The translations under genes and the position numbers were made by a program. A DNA stretch of 64,000 nt from RGIG8775 sp045128735 (GTDB lineage Bacteria; Bacillota; Clostridia; Oscillospirales; CAG-272). The DNA is taken from contig JBGVRT010000052.1 in the NCBI GenBank assembly GCA_045128735.1, positions 135,879 through 199,878 of the forward strand. Direction: 5' to 3'. The notes beneath the pieces are model-generated. The model had not been told where the DNA came from. It saw only the letters and a list, made by a program, of their open reading frames with translations, and did not search any database. Shown here piece after piece: positions 33,267 to 41,405 of this stretch (the stretch's first letter is position 1; every line of letters starts with the position of its first letter).

Positions 33267-33353
33267 TGGTGCGGGCGGCGAGACTTGAACTCGCACGGCT
33301 GTGAGGCCATGGGCTTCTGAGGCCCACGCGTCTGCCAGTTCCGCCACGCCCGC
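33267..33353 (-). tRNA. Phage-encoded tRNA-Leu(CAG)
   Basis: The minus strand gives an 87-base class II tRNA with acceptor stem GCGGGCG/CGCCCGC, a D arm with GGCAGACGC, anticodon loop CUCAGAA (anticodon CAG), a long variable arm, T loop GUUCAAGUC and an encoded CCA end. It reads CUG leucine codons, common in the prophage and less used in the flanking host genes. It lies 13 bases after a terminator. Confidence 0.95.
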
Positions 33354-33365
33354 GTCTTTGAGTAT

Positions 33366-33405
33366 GAAAAAACCGGCCCGGAAGGTGTTGCCCCTCCGGC
33401 CGGTC
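33366..33405 (-). terminator. Rho-independent terminator between early and late regions
   Basis: On the minus strand ACCGGCCGGA pairs with TCCGGGCCGGT (one bulge) and six T residues follow. It stands between the RinA-like gene and the tRNA/late genes, so late expression probably needs a late promoter or antitermination. Confidence 0.8.
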
Positions 33406-33442
33406 GTTTTCAGCATATAGGATAACACACGGCGCTGGTCTT

Positions 33443-33970
33443 TTACAATTCACTTTCGTCTCTGTTTATCTCCGTTCGCTTTCCGTCGACTTCCTGCGGA
33501 GTTCCGTCGGAAGGCGGAGAGAACAGCGCAGCGAGCGCTGCCAGAGCCTTGCCATGTATCAAAAATACGTTGTGCATGTAGCGGTCGATCTCCAGCGCGT
33601 AGTCTTTGCGGCGGCCGTAGACGCTTTTGCAGACGTCCTTCCAGTCGCTTCCGTAAAAATAGCGCAGGTTCAAGACGAGCGTCTCGATCGGCTTCAGCTG
33701 TTCGACCAGTGGCTCCAGCTCGGCCCAGTCTCGGTCGATCTCGGCCTGCTTTTTTGCGACCTTCTTTTCGAGCTCGATTTTGCGGTGCACGATCGCCTCG
33801 GTTTGCGTCAGTTCTCTGTGGCCTCCGCCGGGGACGCCGGAGTAGTTCGGGCTGCCGCAGCTGCCATATTGCTCCTCCGCGTGTTGGAGTTCCAGCTTCA
33901 GGGCGTCGAGTTTTTCGAGCATGTCGAGGTGCGCGTTTAACCTTTCTTTTATCGGCTGTGTTTTCTTCAT
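33443..33970 (-). CDS. ArpU/RinA-type late transcription regulator
   Basis: The 175-residue protein has a coiled N-terminal half and a sigma-70 region 4-like C-terminal part (VLNLRYFYGSDWKDVCKSVYGRRKDYALEIDRYMHNV). Proteins of this class end the early region of many Firmicutes phages and switch on packaging and structural genes. It is the last gene before the early/late terminator. Confidence 0.8.
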   Translation of the reverse strand: MKKTQPIKERLNAHLDMLEKLDALKLELQHAEEQYGSCGSPNYSGVPGGGHRELTQTEAIVHRKIELEKKVAKKQAEIDRDWAELEPLVEQLKPIETLVLNLRYFYGSDWKDVCKSVYGRRKDYALEIDRYMHNVFLIHGKALAALAALFSPPSDGTPQEVDGKRTEINRDESEL

Positions 33971-33987
33971 GGTTTACGTGGGACGCA

Positions 33988-35343
33988 TCAGTCCGTTTCA
34001 CCTCCTTCGACGCTTTCGGCGCTGATCTCGAAAATTCCGGCGATTTCTTCGCGGGATAATTGCTCGCCGTTGCGGATGCACTTGACGTTGTTGGAGCCGG
34101 TCGCCCTGATGTAGCGCTTGACGATGACGTCGACGAAGCCGGGCGCGATCTCCATGAGGTAGCTCTTTTGGTTCTTTGCTTCGGCCGCCATCATGGTCGT
34201 GCCGGATCCTCCGAAGGGATCATAGACGCCCTCCGCGAAGTCGTTATTGTCGAGCACGGCCTCGATCAGCTCGACGGGCTTCTGAGTCGGGTGCAGCTCA
34301 TTCCCGGAGCGGCTCAGCTCGATGACGTTGCCGTAGCCCTTGTGGCCGTCGAAGTGAGTCTTTGCTCTGGCTCCGAACAGCAGTAGCTCGTGCTGCGACC
34401 TCCAGCCGGATCCCATGCCCGGCGTCTTTTTGTTCCAGACGATCATGCTCTTGACTCCGAAGCCAGCGCCCTCGGCGAGGTCGAACAGATACACCCACAT
34501 GCGCCAGTCGGTGAAAACGTAGGCATATTTGCAGGGAATATCGGCGAGAGCGGAGGCGATCAAGTTCTGGTAGCCTCTGGTGCTGAGGATGTCGTTCGCG
34601 ATCATCGGAAGGTTTCCGTCGGCTCTCATGGTGCCGATGCTGCCGGTGCTCTTGTCGCTCTCTTTGCTGCCTCCGGAGCAGTAGGGCGGATCCGTCAGGA
34701 GGATCTGCGGCTTTTCTCCGTTCAGGAGCTTCGCCTTGTCGTCCGGGTTGGTGCTGCTGCCGCACATTACGCGGTGGCGGCCTCCGAGGATCCAGATGTC
34801 TCCGTATTTTGTCACCGGTTCGGCCGGCGGCTCGATCACGACGTCGGGATCGTTGAGCTCATTGTGGACGGCCTCGGAGAGGGCGGTGGCGATGTCCTTG
34901 TATTCTTCCTCTGAATAGCCTGAGAGCTCGAAGTCGATCGCTCCGGTGTCAATATCCGCAAAAACGTCGGCGAGCATCTTGCTGTCGATCTCGGCCAGCT
35001 CGGCGATGCGGTTGTCTGCGGTGAGATCCGCGAGCTCCGCCTCCTCTGACTCGTAGTTCTGATACTCGACGGGCACCTCTTTGAGCTCCTCCAGCTCCGC
35101 GGAGAGCTGCCGGCCATGGCCTTTGACGATCAGGCCGGAGCGGGTGCTGATCGTGATCGCGTTTCTCCATCCGTTTCCTCGGATGATTTTGCCGAGCTTC
35201 TCGATCTGCTCCTGCGGGTGTTTGTTCGGGTTCTTCGGGTTCGGCCGGAGTTGTCCGATCGGCAGGATCTCGTCATACGCGCAGTAGACCGGGATCCCGT
35301 CTGCGAACGCCCTCGGCTTTGTGTCAGGTTTCGGTGTTGCCAT
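33988..35343 (-). CDS. ParB-domain/DNA methyltransferase fusion
   Basis: Residues 20-110 form a ParB-like domain (PIGQLRPNPKNPNKHPQEQIEKLGKII, IVKGHGRQLSAE). Residues about 190-425 form a DNA amino-methyltransferase with DPPY and the SAM motif DPFGGSGTT, in beta-class order. Phage enzymes of this kind modify phage DNA against host restriction. AGGAGGTAAGCC precedes the ATG. Confidence 0.93.
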   Translation of the reverse strand: MATPKPDTKPRAFADGIPVYCAYDEILPIGQLRPNPKNPNKHPQEQIEKLGKIIRGNGWRNAITISTRSGLIVKGHGRQLSAELEELKEVPVEYQNYESEEAELADLTADNRIAELAEIDSKMLADVFADIDTGAIDFELSGYSEEEYKDIATALSEAVHNELNDPDVVIEPPAEPVTKYGDIWILGGRHRVMCGSSTNPDDKAKLLNGEKPQILLTDPPYCSGGSKESDKSTGSIGTMRADGNLPMIANDILSTRGYQNLIASALADIPCKYAYVFTDWRMWVYLFDLAEGAGFGVKSMIVWNKKTPGMGSGWRSQHELLLFGARAKTHFDGHKGYGNVIELSRSGNELHPTQKPVELIEAVLDNNDFAEGVYDPFGGSGTTMMAAEAKNQKSYLMEIAPGFVDVIVKRYIRATGSNNVKCIRNGEQLSREEIAGIFEISAESVEGGETD

Positions 35344-35911
35344 GGCTTACCTCCTCCGGGCGCTTGACCTTTAGCGTGTATTTCACCGGGATGAACTGCG
35401 CGGCGAACTCTGCGACCTCTTTGAGCTCGACGTCCGTGAGATCCTCGTCGTCAGAGCGGCGCGGGATCATGACGATCACGTCGTTCTGGTTATCGGTGAA
35501 GAACTGGCAGCTGCCGAGCTCCGGGAACGCTTCGAGGACGGCGTCCTTGATCTCTTTCCGGGAGTAGTTGCCGGTGATCATGTTCCTCTGGATGATGCGC
35601 TTCTTCAGCTCTCCGGTGCTTTCGCCCGGTTTTCTCTCCATGCCGTACTTCTTGGCCTCGGCTTCGACGCGTTTGCGGCGGCGTCTGTCCTCGATCAGCA
35701 CCTTCGGCGCCAGAACGATCACGGCGATCACGACGATGGCGAGAGGGAGGCCGAGAACGCAGAAGATCGGGATCAGAGTCGTCCACCAGCTCCAGTCGAC
35801 GGCTCCGGCGAGCTTCATGGTCAGGAATACGATCTGAAGGATGATCAGGATCGTGCCGGCGACCAGCCAGAGGCAGCCGATCGCGTTCGTGGCTCTTTTA
35901 CTCAGCTTCAT
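35324..35911 (-). CDS. Two-helix membrane protein of unknown function
   Basis: ATG 35911 follows AGGAGG and gives 195 residues. Two hydrophobic helices (about residues 11-32 and 44-70) precede a basic cytoplasmic domain (KKRIIQRNMITGNYSRKEIKDAVLEAFPEL) with an alpha-beta C-terminus. It overlaps the ParB-methyltransferase gene by 20 bases. Superinfection exclusion or membrane signalling is possible but unsupported. Confidence 0.6.
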   Translation of the reverse strand: MKLSKRATNAIGCLWLVAGTILIILQIVFLTMKLAGAVDWSWWTTLIPIFCVLGLPLAIVVIAVIVLAPKVLIEDRRRRKRVEAEAKKYGMERKPGESTGELKKRIIQRNMITGNYSRKEIKDAVLEAFPELGSCQFFTDNQNDVIVMIPRRSDDEDLTDVELKEVAEFAAQFIPVKYTLKVKRPEEVSHGNTET

Positions 35912-36296
35912 CGTCGCCACCTCCTTCAGACGTCGCCCACGGCGTTCCGGGGAAGCGTTCCTCGGCGATCTCCTTGTACTTGGCGGCCAGCTGCTCGACT
36001 GTTGCGTCGTACTCAGGGCCGTGCTCCAGACTCTCAGGGCCGAGCGCCACGTGGGCGAGCTCCTGAGCCAGAGCTTCAGCTGCGACCTCGATGCCGGCCT
36101 GCGAGTTGATCAGGATCACGGGAACGGCGTCCGGGCCGTCCTCCTCTGAGGGGAAGGTGATGCAGCTGCACACGATCGTGCCGGCGTCGTCTCTGATGTC
36201 CGGCGCGTATGCTGCCTCGTATTTCACGCCGGGATGCAGTGCCTCGAAGGCCTCGGCGACCATTGTGATCGGATCGTTGATGATAGGGTTGTTCAT
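35898..36296 (-). CDS. Degenerate zinc-peptidase-like phage protein
   Basis: The 132-residue acidic protein contains AAEALAQELAHVALGPESLEHGPEYDATVEQL. This resembles phage metallopeptidases with an HELAH...HGPE pattern, but the first histidine is glutamine. Catalysis is therefore doubtful. A binding or inhibitory role may remain. Confidence 0.5.
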   Translation of the reverse strand: MNNPIINDPITMVAEAFEALHPGVKYEAAYAPDIRDDAGTIVCSCITFPSEEDGPDAVPVILINSQAGIEVAAEALAQELAHVALGPESLEHGPEYDATVEQLAAKYKEIAEERFPGTPWATSEGGGDDEAE

Positions 36297-36309
36297 GTCT
36301 CTGTCCTCC

Positions 36310-36522
36310 TTATGCTTCGGCCGCTGCCGGCTCCTCTGCTTTGAGAGGGCACCAGCGGGGCGCTGTTTTGATGGTGAGCTCGCGCTCGTGTCTTTTGGTT
36401 CTGGCGATCAGACGCGCCGATGCGTTGACGCTGGCGGCAGCAGTGGGGTGTTCGCAGTAGAAGCGGTTGACGCCGCCCTTGTCCTCGCCGAATTTGCAGT
36501 GGTTACAGTTTGCACACTTCAT
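36310..36522 (-). CDS. Small cysteine-rich zinc-ribbon protein
   Basis: ATG 36522 with AGGAGG upstream gives 70 residues. CANCNHCKFG, YCEHP and RWCPLK place cysteines as in a small treble-clef or ribbon. It overlaps the ASCH gene stop (ATGA). Function unknown. Confidence 0.65.
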   Translation of the reverse strand: MKCANCNHCKFGEDKGGVNRFYCEHPTAAASVNASARLIARTKRHERELTIKTAPRWCPLKAEEPAAAEA

Positions 36523-37184
36523 TGGGTTGTTTCCTCCTTGTCCTTGTTGGCTGCTTCGATCCTCGCCGGGACGACGATCTCCATGTTGCACGCTCCGCAG
36601 CAGAGACCACTGAGGGATGCCGGGCGTGGATCGTGTGCCATCTTCTTGTCTATTTTGGCGCCGCAGAATACGCAGGCGACCTTTTGCTCGATCTTCTCGA
36701 AGTGTTTGACTCCGTCGCACCCTGAACAGTGGGGATGCGCCACGAAGTCGCGGGTGTTATAGCGGCAGGCCGCGCAGAGCTCGGCGTTCCAGAGTCCCTG
36801 CTTTCCGAGGAGCTCCACGGGATCGAGCTCTCTGGGGTTCTCCAGCTTCCACGCGTAGCGGCCGGGCTTCCAGTCTCCGACGGCCAGCTCGGTCGGGCTC
36901 TGCTTCCGGATGAAGTCGGGCGTCATTTCGATGCAGTCGACCAGATCCACGACGCAGATCGCGCTGCCGACCGGGAGAGCGAGGAGATCATCCATGCCGA
37001 AGAACTCGATCGCGACGTCCAATGCGTCCTCTGCCGAGTGTCTCAGGATCCAGCGCATCGGCCTCTGACCGGAGTGGATCAGGAGCGGCCCCCGGTAGTG
37101 CGTTCTGAAGCCTCTGGTCTCGTAGTGCTTCACGTTCTTGGCGATCAAGCTCGCGTAGGGTTGCCATATAGTCAGTGCTTTCAT
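36519..37184 (-). CDS. ASCH-domain protein with C-terminal zinc ribbons
   Basis: ATG 37184 follows GAGGAGG. The N-terminal 130 residues are an ASCH/EVE-like RNA-binding domain (MKALTIWQPYASLIAKNVKHYETRG, GSAICVVDLVDC, YAWKLENP). The C-terminus adds three cysteine pairs (CAACRYN, CSGCDGV, CVFCGAK, CCGACN). It may bind a modified nucleic acid or nucleotide. Total 221 residues. Confidence 0.8.
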   Translation of the reverse strand: MKALTIWQPYASLIAKNVKHYETRGFRTHYRGPLLIHSGQRPMRWILRHSAEDALDVAIEFFGMDDLLALPVGSAICVVDLVDCIEMTPDFIRKQSPTELAVGDWKPGRYAWKLENPRELDPVELLGKQGLWNAELCAACRYNTRDFVAHPHCSGCDGVKHFEKIEQKVACVFCGAKIDKKMAHDPRPASLSGLCCGACNMEIVVPARIEAANKDKEETTQ

Positions 37185-37753
37185 GGTTTCTCCTCCTCTT
37201 GCAGCACTTCGATCACTTCGAGCTCGTCGAGGTTCAGGCAGAAGGATCCCGCCGGTTCGTACTCGCCGGCCTTCCACATTTCCGAGAACTCCTTCAGATC
37301 GTCGTCCTTGTAGAGCTCGTCGGTCTGGTGAATGGTTCTCATGACTGCGTCGTCGACTTCGTCGTCCCAGCCGTAGAGGTGCCAGCTGTCGTGGTTGTCA
37401 TAGTCCCAGAGAGAGAAAAGCATCACGCAGCCGTCGATCGGGTACCCGGTGTTCTTGACTCGGCCCTTCACGACCTTCGGCTTGTATTGCTTCTTTTCTT
37501 CCTCCCCGTTCACCTTGATCCCTCTCTTTTCGAGCTCTCTCGTCCAGTAGTCTCGGATCTCGTCAGAGCAGTGAGCCATGGCGTCGGCCCACGTCGGCCA
37601 GCGGCCGTGCTCGTCGTAGAATTTATACTGGTACGCGAGCGACTGCTGGTTGTGCGGCTGCTCAGGTTCGTGCTTTGTCGCGCAGACCGAGCACGTGCCG
37701 GGAGGCGTCTGTCCGAGGAGCGTCATGCCGTGTCTGTCATTCAGGAAGCCCAT
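37181..37753 (-). CDS. Phage early protein of unknown function (190 residues)
   Basis: The protein opens FLNDRHGMTLLGQTPPGTCSVCATKHEP, with one CxxC, and later has YDNHDSWHLYGWDDEVDD and an acidic C-terminus. It overlaps both neighbours by a few bases. No family is recognised. Confidence 0.65.
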   Translation of the reverse strand: MGFLNDRHGMTLLGQTPPGTCSVCATKHEPEQPHNQQSLAYQYKFYDEHGRWPTWADAMAHCSDEIRDYWTRELEKRGIKVNGEEEKKQYKPKVVKGRVKNTGYPIDGCVMLFSLWDYDNHDSWHLYGWDDEVDDAVMRTIHQTDELYKDDDLKEFSEMWKAGEYEPAGSFCLNLDELEVIEVLQEEEKP

Positions 37754-38309
37754 CGCTCTGCACCTCCTCTCTTGGATCTTCTTCGTCGTTCTCGGTCTCC
37801 ATCGTCCAGTCGAGCTTCTGGCCGCAGTCCGGGCAGAAGGCGCTGCCCCAGTCGTTCACGTTATACTCGAAGCTGTGGCGGCACTCCGGGCAGTATGCGG
37901 TGTCATATACCAGACCGCCGTCTGCATAGCCGTCGGCCTCGTAGTCCGGGCGCCTTGCTGCGGCTCTGATGCCTTCCTGCTCTCTGAAGGCCTGATAGTA
38001 GAGGCGGCCGACGTTCTCCGCGAGCTTGATCAACTTCTTCAGGAGCTTCGAGTCCATCTTGAACTTCAGCGTCGACCGGACGGCACTGCTCAGGCCGACC
38101 GTGACCGTCAGATCGTTGACCTCGCCGTTCTCGTCGACGTTCTCGTTCCCGAACAGCGTCATCTGGGAGCTCGGAAGGAACTGCACCCGGATCGGGTACT
38201 CGTCGTCCAGTATGTAGGCTTCGAGGTCGGTCTGATCCTCGCAGAACTTCTTCAGATCCTTGACGGCCGCGTCGTATTCAGTTTTCGCTGCGTTCGGGTT
38301 CTTCGCCAT
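37737..38309 (-). CDS. Phage early protein with C-terminal zinc ribbon
   Basis: The 190-residue protein has an alpha-beta N-terminal domain (LEAYILDDEYPIRVQFLPSS, DLTVTVGLSSAVRSTLKF) and a ribbon with CPECRHSFEY and CPDCGQKLDW. It may bind DNA or protein. Function is unknown. Confidence 0.65.
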   Translation of the reverse strand: MAKNPNAAKTEYDAAVKDLKKFCEDQTDLEAYILDDEYPIRVQFLPSSQMTLFGNENVDENGEVNDLTVTVGLSSAVRSTLKFKMDSKLLKKLIKLAENVGRLYYQAFREQEGIRAAARRPDYEADGYADGGLVYDTAYCPECRHSFEYNVNDWGSAFCPDCGQKLDWTMETENDEEDPREEVQSDGLPE

Positions 38310-38631
38310 TCTGCTGCACCTCCTCCGCGGTTCCTTCGGTTTCCTCCGGAGTTCCGTCGCCTTCCGCGGGCTCGTCGGTCTTTTCCTTCAGAGCGAAGGT
38401 GTCGCTCAGCTTCTTCATGATCGCGTCGGCTCTGGTCGGGCCGATGCTGTCGATGCTCAGGAGCACCTCGCGGAAGGTTCTGAGCAGGAGATCCGGCGTC
38501 GCTGCTTTGCGGCCGGCCTCGTAGCCGTTCAGGTAGACCTTCGTGACGTAGTCAGAGAGCTCGGTGCGATCCATCCCTTTGATCCGTCTATACGTGAGAC
38601 GGCTGAGGAGCTTCTTGTTCTGTTCTGCCAT
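38278..38631 (-). CDS. Phage early protein with HhH-like motif and acidic tail
   Basis: The 117-residue protein has IDSIGPTRADAIMKKL, like a helix-hairpin-helix DNA contact, and a glutamate-rich C-terminus. It overlaps the downstream gene by 32 bases. Function unknown. Confidence 0.6.
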   Translation of the reverse strand: MAEQNKKLLSRLTYRRIKGMDRTELSDYVTKVYLNGYEAGRKAATPDLLLRTFREVLLSIDSIGPTRADAIMKKLSDTFALKEKTDEPAEGDGTPEETEGTAEEVQQNGEEPERSEN

Positions 38632-38646
38632 GGTTCTGTCCCTCCT

Positions 38647-38934
38647 TTACACGTTGACGCGGCGCCAGATGGCCTCGGTGGAGTCCGATCTGGTGGCCTT
38701 TTTGCGGCCGCAGGTCTCGACGACGCCCATGTCCTTCAACTCGGTGAGGCGGGGCGCGACGTAGTTGCGGTTGAAGTACGGGATCTTGCCGGAGCTGACG
38801 AGCTCCTCGGTGATCTCGCTGACGGTCATCTCTTTGTCGCCGAGTGTTTCGAGGATCAGGCGAGCGCGATCCTTCACTTTCGGAAGGACGGCCTCGTAGC
38901 TCTCGCGGCGCGTTTCTTTGGTTGTCTGGTTCAT
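38647..38934 (-). CDS. Winged-helix DNA-binding protein
   Basis: The 95-residue protein has a winged-helix pattern (ARLILETLGDKEMTVSEITEELVSS, NRNYVAPRLTELKDMGVVETCGRKK). It may regulate early transcription. Position within the early operon gives no target. Confidence 0.7.
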   Translation of the reverse strand: MNQTTKETRRESYEAVLPKVKDRARLILETLGDKEMTVSEITEELVSSGKIPYFNRNYVAPRLTELKDMGVVETCGRKKATRSDSTEAIWRRVNV

Positions 38935-38937
38935 GGT

Positions 38938-39120
38938 TTATCCTCCGTTTCTGGTTTTGGTTGGTTTGGTGTCGGTTTTCTTGCCGACTTCATACTCGGC
39001 GCCGTATCTCCGGCGGCCGCACTCTGAGCAGGTGATCTTCTCCCTGCGGTGGGCGATCTTCTTGACGTCTTTGGTCTCGGCCAGCTTGATCGCACACGGG
39101 ACGCACATTTCACACTTCAT
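38938..39120 (-). CDS. Small zinc-finger protein (60 residues)
   Basis: CEMCVPCAIKL and CSECGRRRYGAEYE supply four or five cysteines. It overlaps the upstream gene by 11 bases. Function unknown. Confidence 0.6.
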   Translation of the reverse strand: MKCEMCVPCAIKLAETKDVKKIAHRREKITCSECGRRRYGAEYEVGKKTDTKPTKTRNGG

Positions 39121-39307
39121 GGCGCTCCTCCTTCTTCAGTTCTTTCCGGGCTTTGGCCATCAGCCACGCCCTGATGCACTTCTCGCAGGTCTTGTCGTCC
39201 GTGTAGACTCGGCGGCACTGCATCGGACTCTCGTGCCGGCAGAGGCCGGCGGCCTGCATTATCTTGGCGGCGATCTTCACCGCTCTGGCTTCAGCTGTTT
39301 CCTTCAT
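39110..39307 (-). CDS. Small helical cysteine-containing protein (65 residues)
   Basis: The product has LCRHESPMQCRRVYTDDKTCEKC in its middle and a basic C-terminus, so zinc binding is plausible. It overlaps neighbours on both sides. Confidence 0.6.
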   Translation of the reverse strand: MKETAEARAVKIAAKIMQAAGLCRHESPMQCRRVYTDDKTCEKCIRAWLMAKARKELKKEERHEV

Positions 39308-39509
39308 GGGTTTCCTCCTTCAGCTCGCAGCGGCCGGGCTCGGCGTAGGTGACGCTGTGGCCGCATTTGTCGAGCAGCTGCACGAAGCCGTGGCGCTCGC
39401 CTTTGTCGTTGTATCGGTACCCGGTTTCGGAGATCCGGAGGTACTCGATGCCCTGATATATGACCGGGAGGCGCTTCTGAGCTGCCTCGTCTGCTTCTCT
39501 GAGTGTCAT
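39291..39509 (-). CDS. Small phage protein (72 residues)
   Basis: The sequence (LPVIYQGIEYLRISETGYRYNDKGERHGFVQLLDKCG) looks beta-rich and resembles small phage proteins often found near RecU. Its start overlaps the RecU stop (ATGA). Confidence 0.6.
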   Translation of the reverse strand: MTLREADEAAQKRLPVIYQGIEYLRISETGYRYNDKGERHGFVQLLDKCGHSVTYAEPGRCELKEETHEGNS

Positions 39510-40144
39510 CGGCCCGATCCTTCCTTCTGGCAGTTCGGGCAGACGTGTGAGCCCTCTCCGGCGTACTGGCCGCAGCTGACGCAGATGTCAGGGAGCGAGA
39601 GAGGAGTGCCCGCCTCGTTGATGTCGATGATCCCGTGCAGGATCTTCAGCACTCCAGAGGAGACCGGGATCCGGAACTGCTGCACGTCCCTCTCGGTGAC
39701 GTACTTCCGGCCGTAGATCTCCTTCATGTTCTCCCAGACCTGCCACGGCACCCGGTAGAAGTGATCGAAGCCGAAGCAGAGGAGAACGAAGCAGAGAGCT
39801 CCGAGCTTCTGGTGATCTCTGAGGTCATCCATCTGCTCGTCAGTCAGGCGTTTGTGCTCGAAGCGGTCGCTGTCTGTCTGTTTCGCCTCGAAGCGGACGG
39901 AGCGGCCTCCGTACATTGTGCCGCAGAAGTCGACCTGCGCCTTCTTTGTGTAGCAGGCGAGGAACTGGCCGCGGGCGTTCGGTTTGCCGAGCGGCTTCAT
40001 CGGCTCCGGGGTTTTGTTTGCCTTCAGGAGGCCTCTGTCAATATGCCAGCGCAGCGAGCCCTCGATCTGGTTCTCGAAGATCTCCCCGGCGATCCGAGCG
40101 CGGGCTCCGGCGATCTGGCGCTTGTAGCGTTGCTCGTCTGTCAT
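39506..40144 (-). CDS. recU: RecU-type Holliday junction resolvase with zinc-ribbon tail
   Basis: ATG 40144 with AGGAGG upstream gives 212 residues. The RecU pattern includes GEIFENQIEGSLRWH, a PD-(D/E)xK-like region (AQVDFCGTMYGGRSVRFEAKQTD) and GALCFVLLCFGFDHFYRVPW. The C-terminus adds a ribbon (CVSCGQYAGEGSHVCPNC), not part of typical RecU. It would resolve recombination intermediates of phage replication. A longer frame upstream is a read-through artefact. Confidence 0.88.
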   Translation of the reverse strand: MTDEQRYKRQIAGARARIAGEIFENQIEGSLRWHIDRGLLKANKTPEPMKPLGKPNARGQFLACYTKKAQVDFCGTMYGGRSVRFEAKQTDSDRFEHKRLTDEQMDDLRDHQKLGALCFVLLCFGFDHFYRVPWQVWENMKEIYGRKYVTERDVQQFRIPVSSGVLKILHGIIDINEAGTPLSLPDICVSCGQYAGEGSHVCPNCQKEGSGR

Positions 40145-40725
40145 TCTTCGCGCCTCCTTCTCTTGGCCACGAGGATCTGGATCCTCTGGTGCTGTCGTTG
40201 AGCAGACTCTCCGGCCGCAGCCACTCCGGGATCTCGCTGCCTCTCGTATCTTGCGATGCCGGCCGCGGTCGTCGGATTTTCCTGCGTCTCCTGAAGGATG
40301 TGCAGCGGGATCTTCAGCTCCTTGGCGATCGCCTCCATGCAGTGGAGTCTGACGGCTGCGTAGAGTCTGGCATCGAGCTCGTCGTGGCGCTCCGGTTTCT
40401 TCTTGCCGCTCAGGATCTCGTCGCCGTCGATGATCGGGATCCCGTGACGGATAGCGAGCGCGATCTCTGCCTGCATCCCTTCGCTCGGATGATCGAGACC
40501 GAACACCCAGACCTCGGAGCACATGAGGAGCAGCTGAGAGCCGGCCGCCATGGCCATGCTGCGCTCCTTGTCGTTTGTGTCGTCCATGAAGCGGGTGAAA
40601 TAGAGGTGCGGGGTGATGGGTATGTAGCCTTTTCTGAAGGCTGCGCGGCTGTATGTTGCCGCGTTGTCGATGTTTTTCTCGTAGTCTCCCCGGCATGGGG
40701 AGCAGATATAGACCAGTTTTTTCAT
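40141..40725 (-). CDS. DUF4406/nucleoside deoxyribosyltransferase-like protein
   Basis: Residues 1-110 match the DUF4406 fold (LVYICSPCRGDYEKNIDNAATYSRAAFRKGYIPITPHLYFT, EVWVFGLDHPSEGMQAEI). The C-terminus is helical and basic. Such proteins may process nucleotides or their derivatives. It overlaps its neighbours by four bases on each side. Confidence 0.85.
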   Translation of the reverse strand: MKKLVYICSPCRGDYEKNIDNAATYSRAAFRKGYIPITPHLYFTRFMDDTNDKERSMAMAAGSQLLLMCSEVWVFGLDHPSEGMQAEIALAIRHGIPIIDGDEILSGKKKPERHDELDARLYAAVRLHCMEAIAKELKIPLHILQETQENPTTAAGIARYERQRDPGVAAAGESAQRQHQRIQILVAKRRRREE

Positions 40726-41405
40726 GTTTCCTCCGTTCCTGAAGTGAGGGCCGGGCGCTCTCCGAGATCCTCCAGCAGTCGCTCGTGTTGGCGGTGCCAG
40801 AGTCTGTCATATTCGAGATCCTTCTCCTCGCGTCTTGTTCTTGCTGCTGCCAGCTGCGCGACGCCGCCGGTGGTCAGCTGTTGCTTGACTGTGTTGATGC
40901 TGCCGAGCAGCGAGGTGGAGCAGCAGGCGTCCTGCCGGGCTCTCTCGTATGCTGGGCGATATAGATCCATGAAGGCCACGCGATCCATGCCGTCTTTGTT
41001 GCCTCCGTAGCTTCCGCGGTGCAGTTGGTAGAGTGTGTGCCAGCCGATCGCGTCCACGGTCTGAGCTATGAGTGGCGGCAGGTTCCGGTGTGCGTCTCCG
41101 TGGTTGTACTCTCCGACCGCATAGAGCAGATCGCTGACAGCGGCCCACGCCTGATCGGGTGGTATCAGATCGGGGTGAGTGATGTCGGCCATTATCTCGC
41201 GGATCTCCGCGATGCTCGGCGGCCACTTGTTCGTCATGATGTGCTTCTTGACTGCGAGGCCGACGATCGCGCTGTCGTCATCGGCGAACAGCGAGGCCCA
41301 CATGTTGACCATTCCCTCGACCTGACTGTCGTCTTTGAATTTGTCGAAGTTCGGGTAGGCCGCGATCAGTATGCCGAACAGACTGATCGTCTCCTTCTTT
41401 GTCAC
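40722..41405 (-). CDS. Helicase loader/inhibitor-like replication protein
   Basis: The 227-residue protein resembles the phage helicase loader group around SPP1 G39P (LFGILIAAYPNFDKFKDDSQVEGMVNMWASLFADDDSAIVGLAVKKHI, KWPPSIAEIREIMAD). It follows the replisome organizer gene with an ATGA overlap, as expected for origin-directed helicase loading. Confidence 0.78.
   Translation of the reverse strand: MTKKETISLFGILIAAYPNFDKFKDDSQVEGMVNMWASLFADDDSAIVGLAVKKHIMTNKWPPSIAEIREIMADITHPDLIPPDQAWAAVSDLLYAVGEYNHGDAHRNLPPLIAQTVDAIGWHTLYQLHRGSYGGNKDGMDRVAFMDLYRPAYERARQDACCSTSLLGSINTVKQQLTTGGVAQLAAARTRREEKDLEYDRLWHRQHERLLEDLGERPALTSGTEET

Noticed and set aside
33237..33428. N-terminal extension of the gpZ-like frame
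   Set aside because: It is the translation of tRNA-Leu and the terminator region; the ATG at 33236 has a clear ribosome site.
40145..40810. Upstream part of a long RecU frame
   Set aside because: It overlaps the DUF4406-like gene in another frame, and RecU has its own start and ribosome site at 40144.
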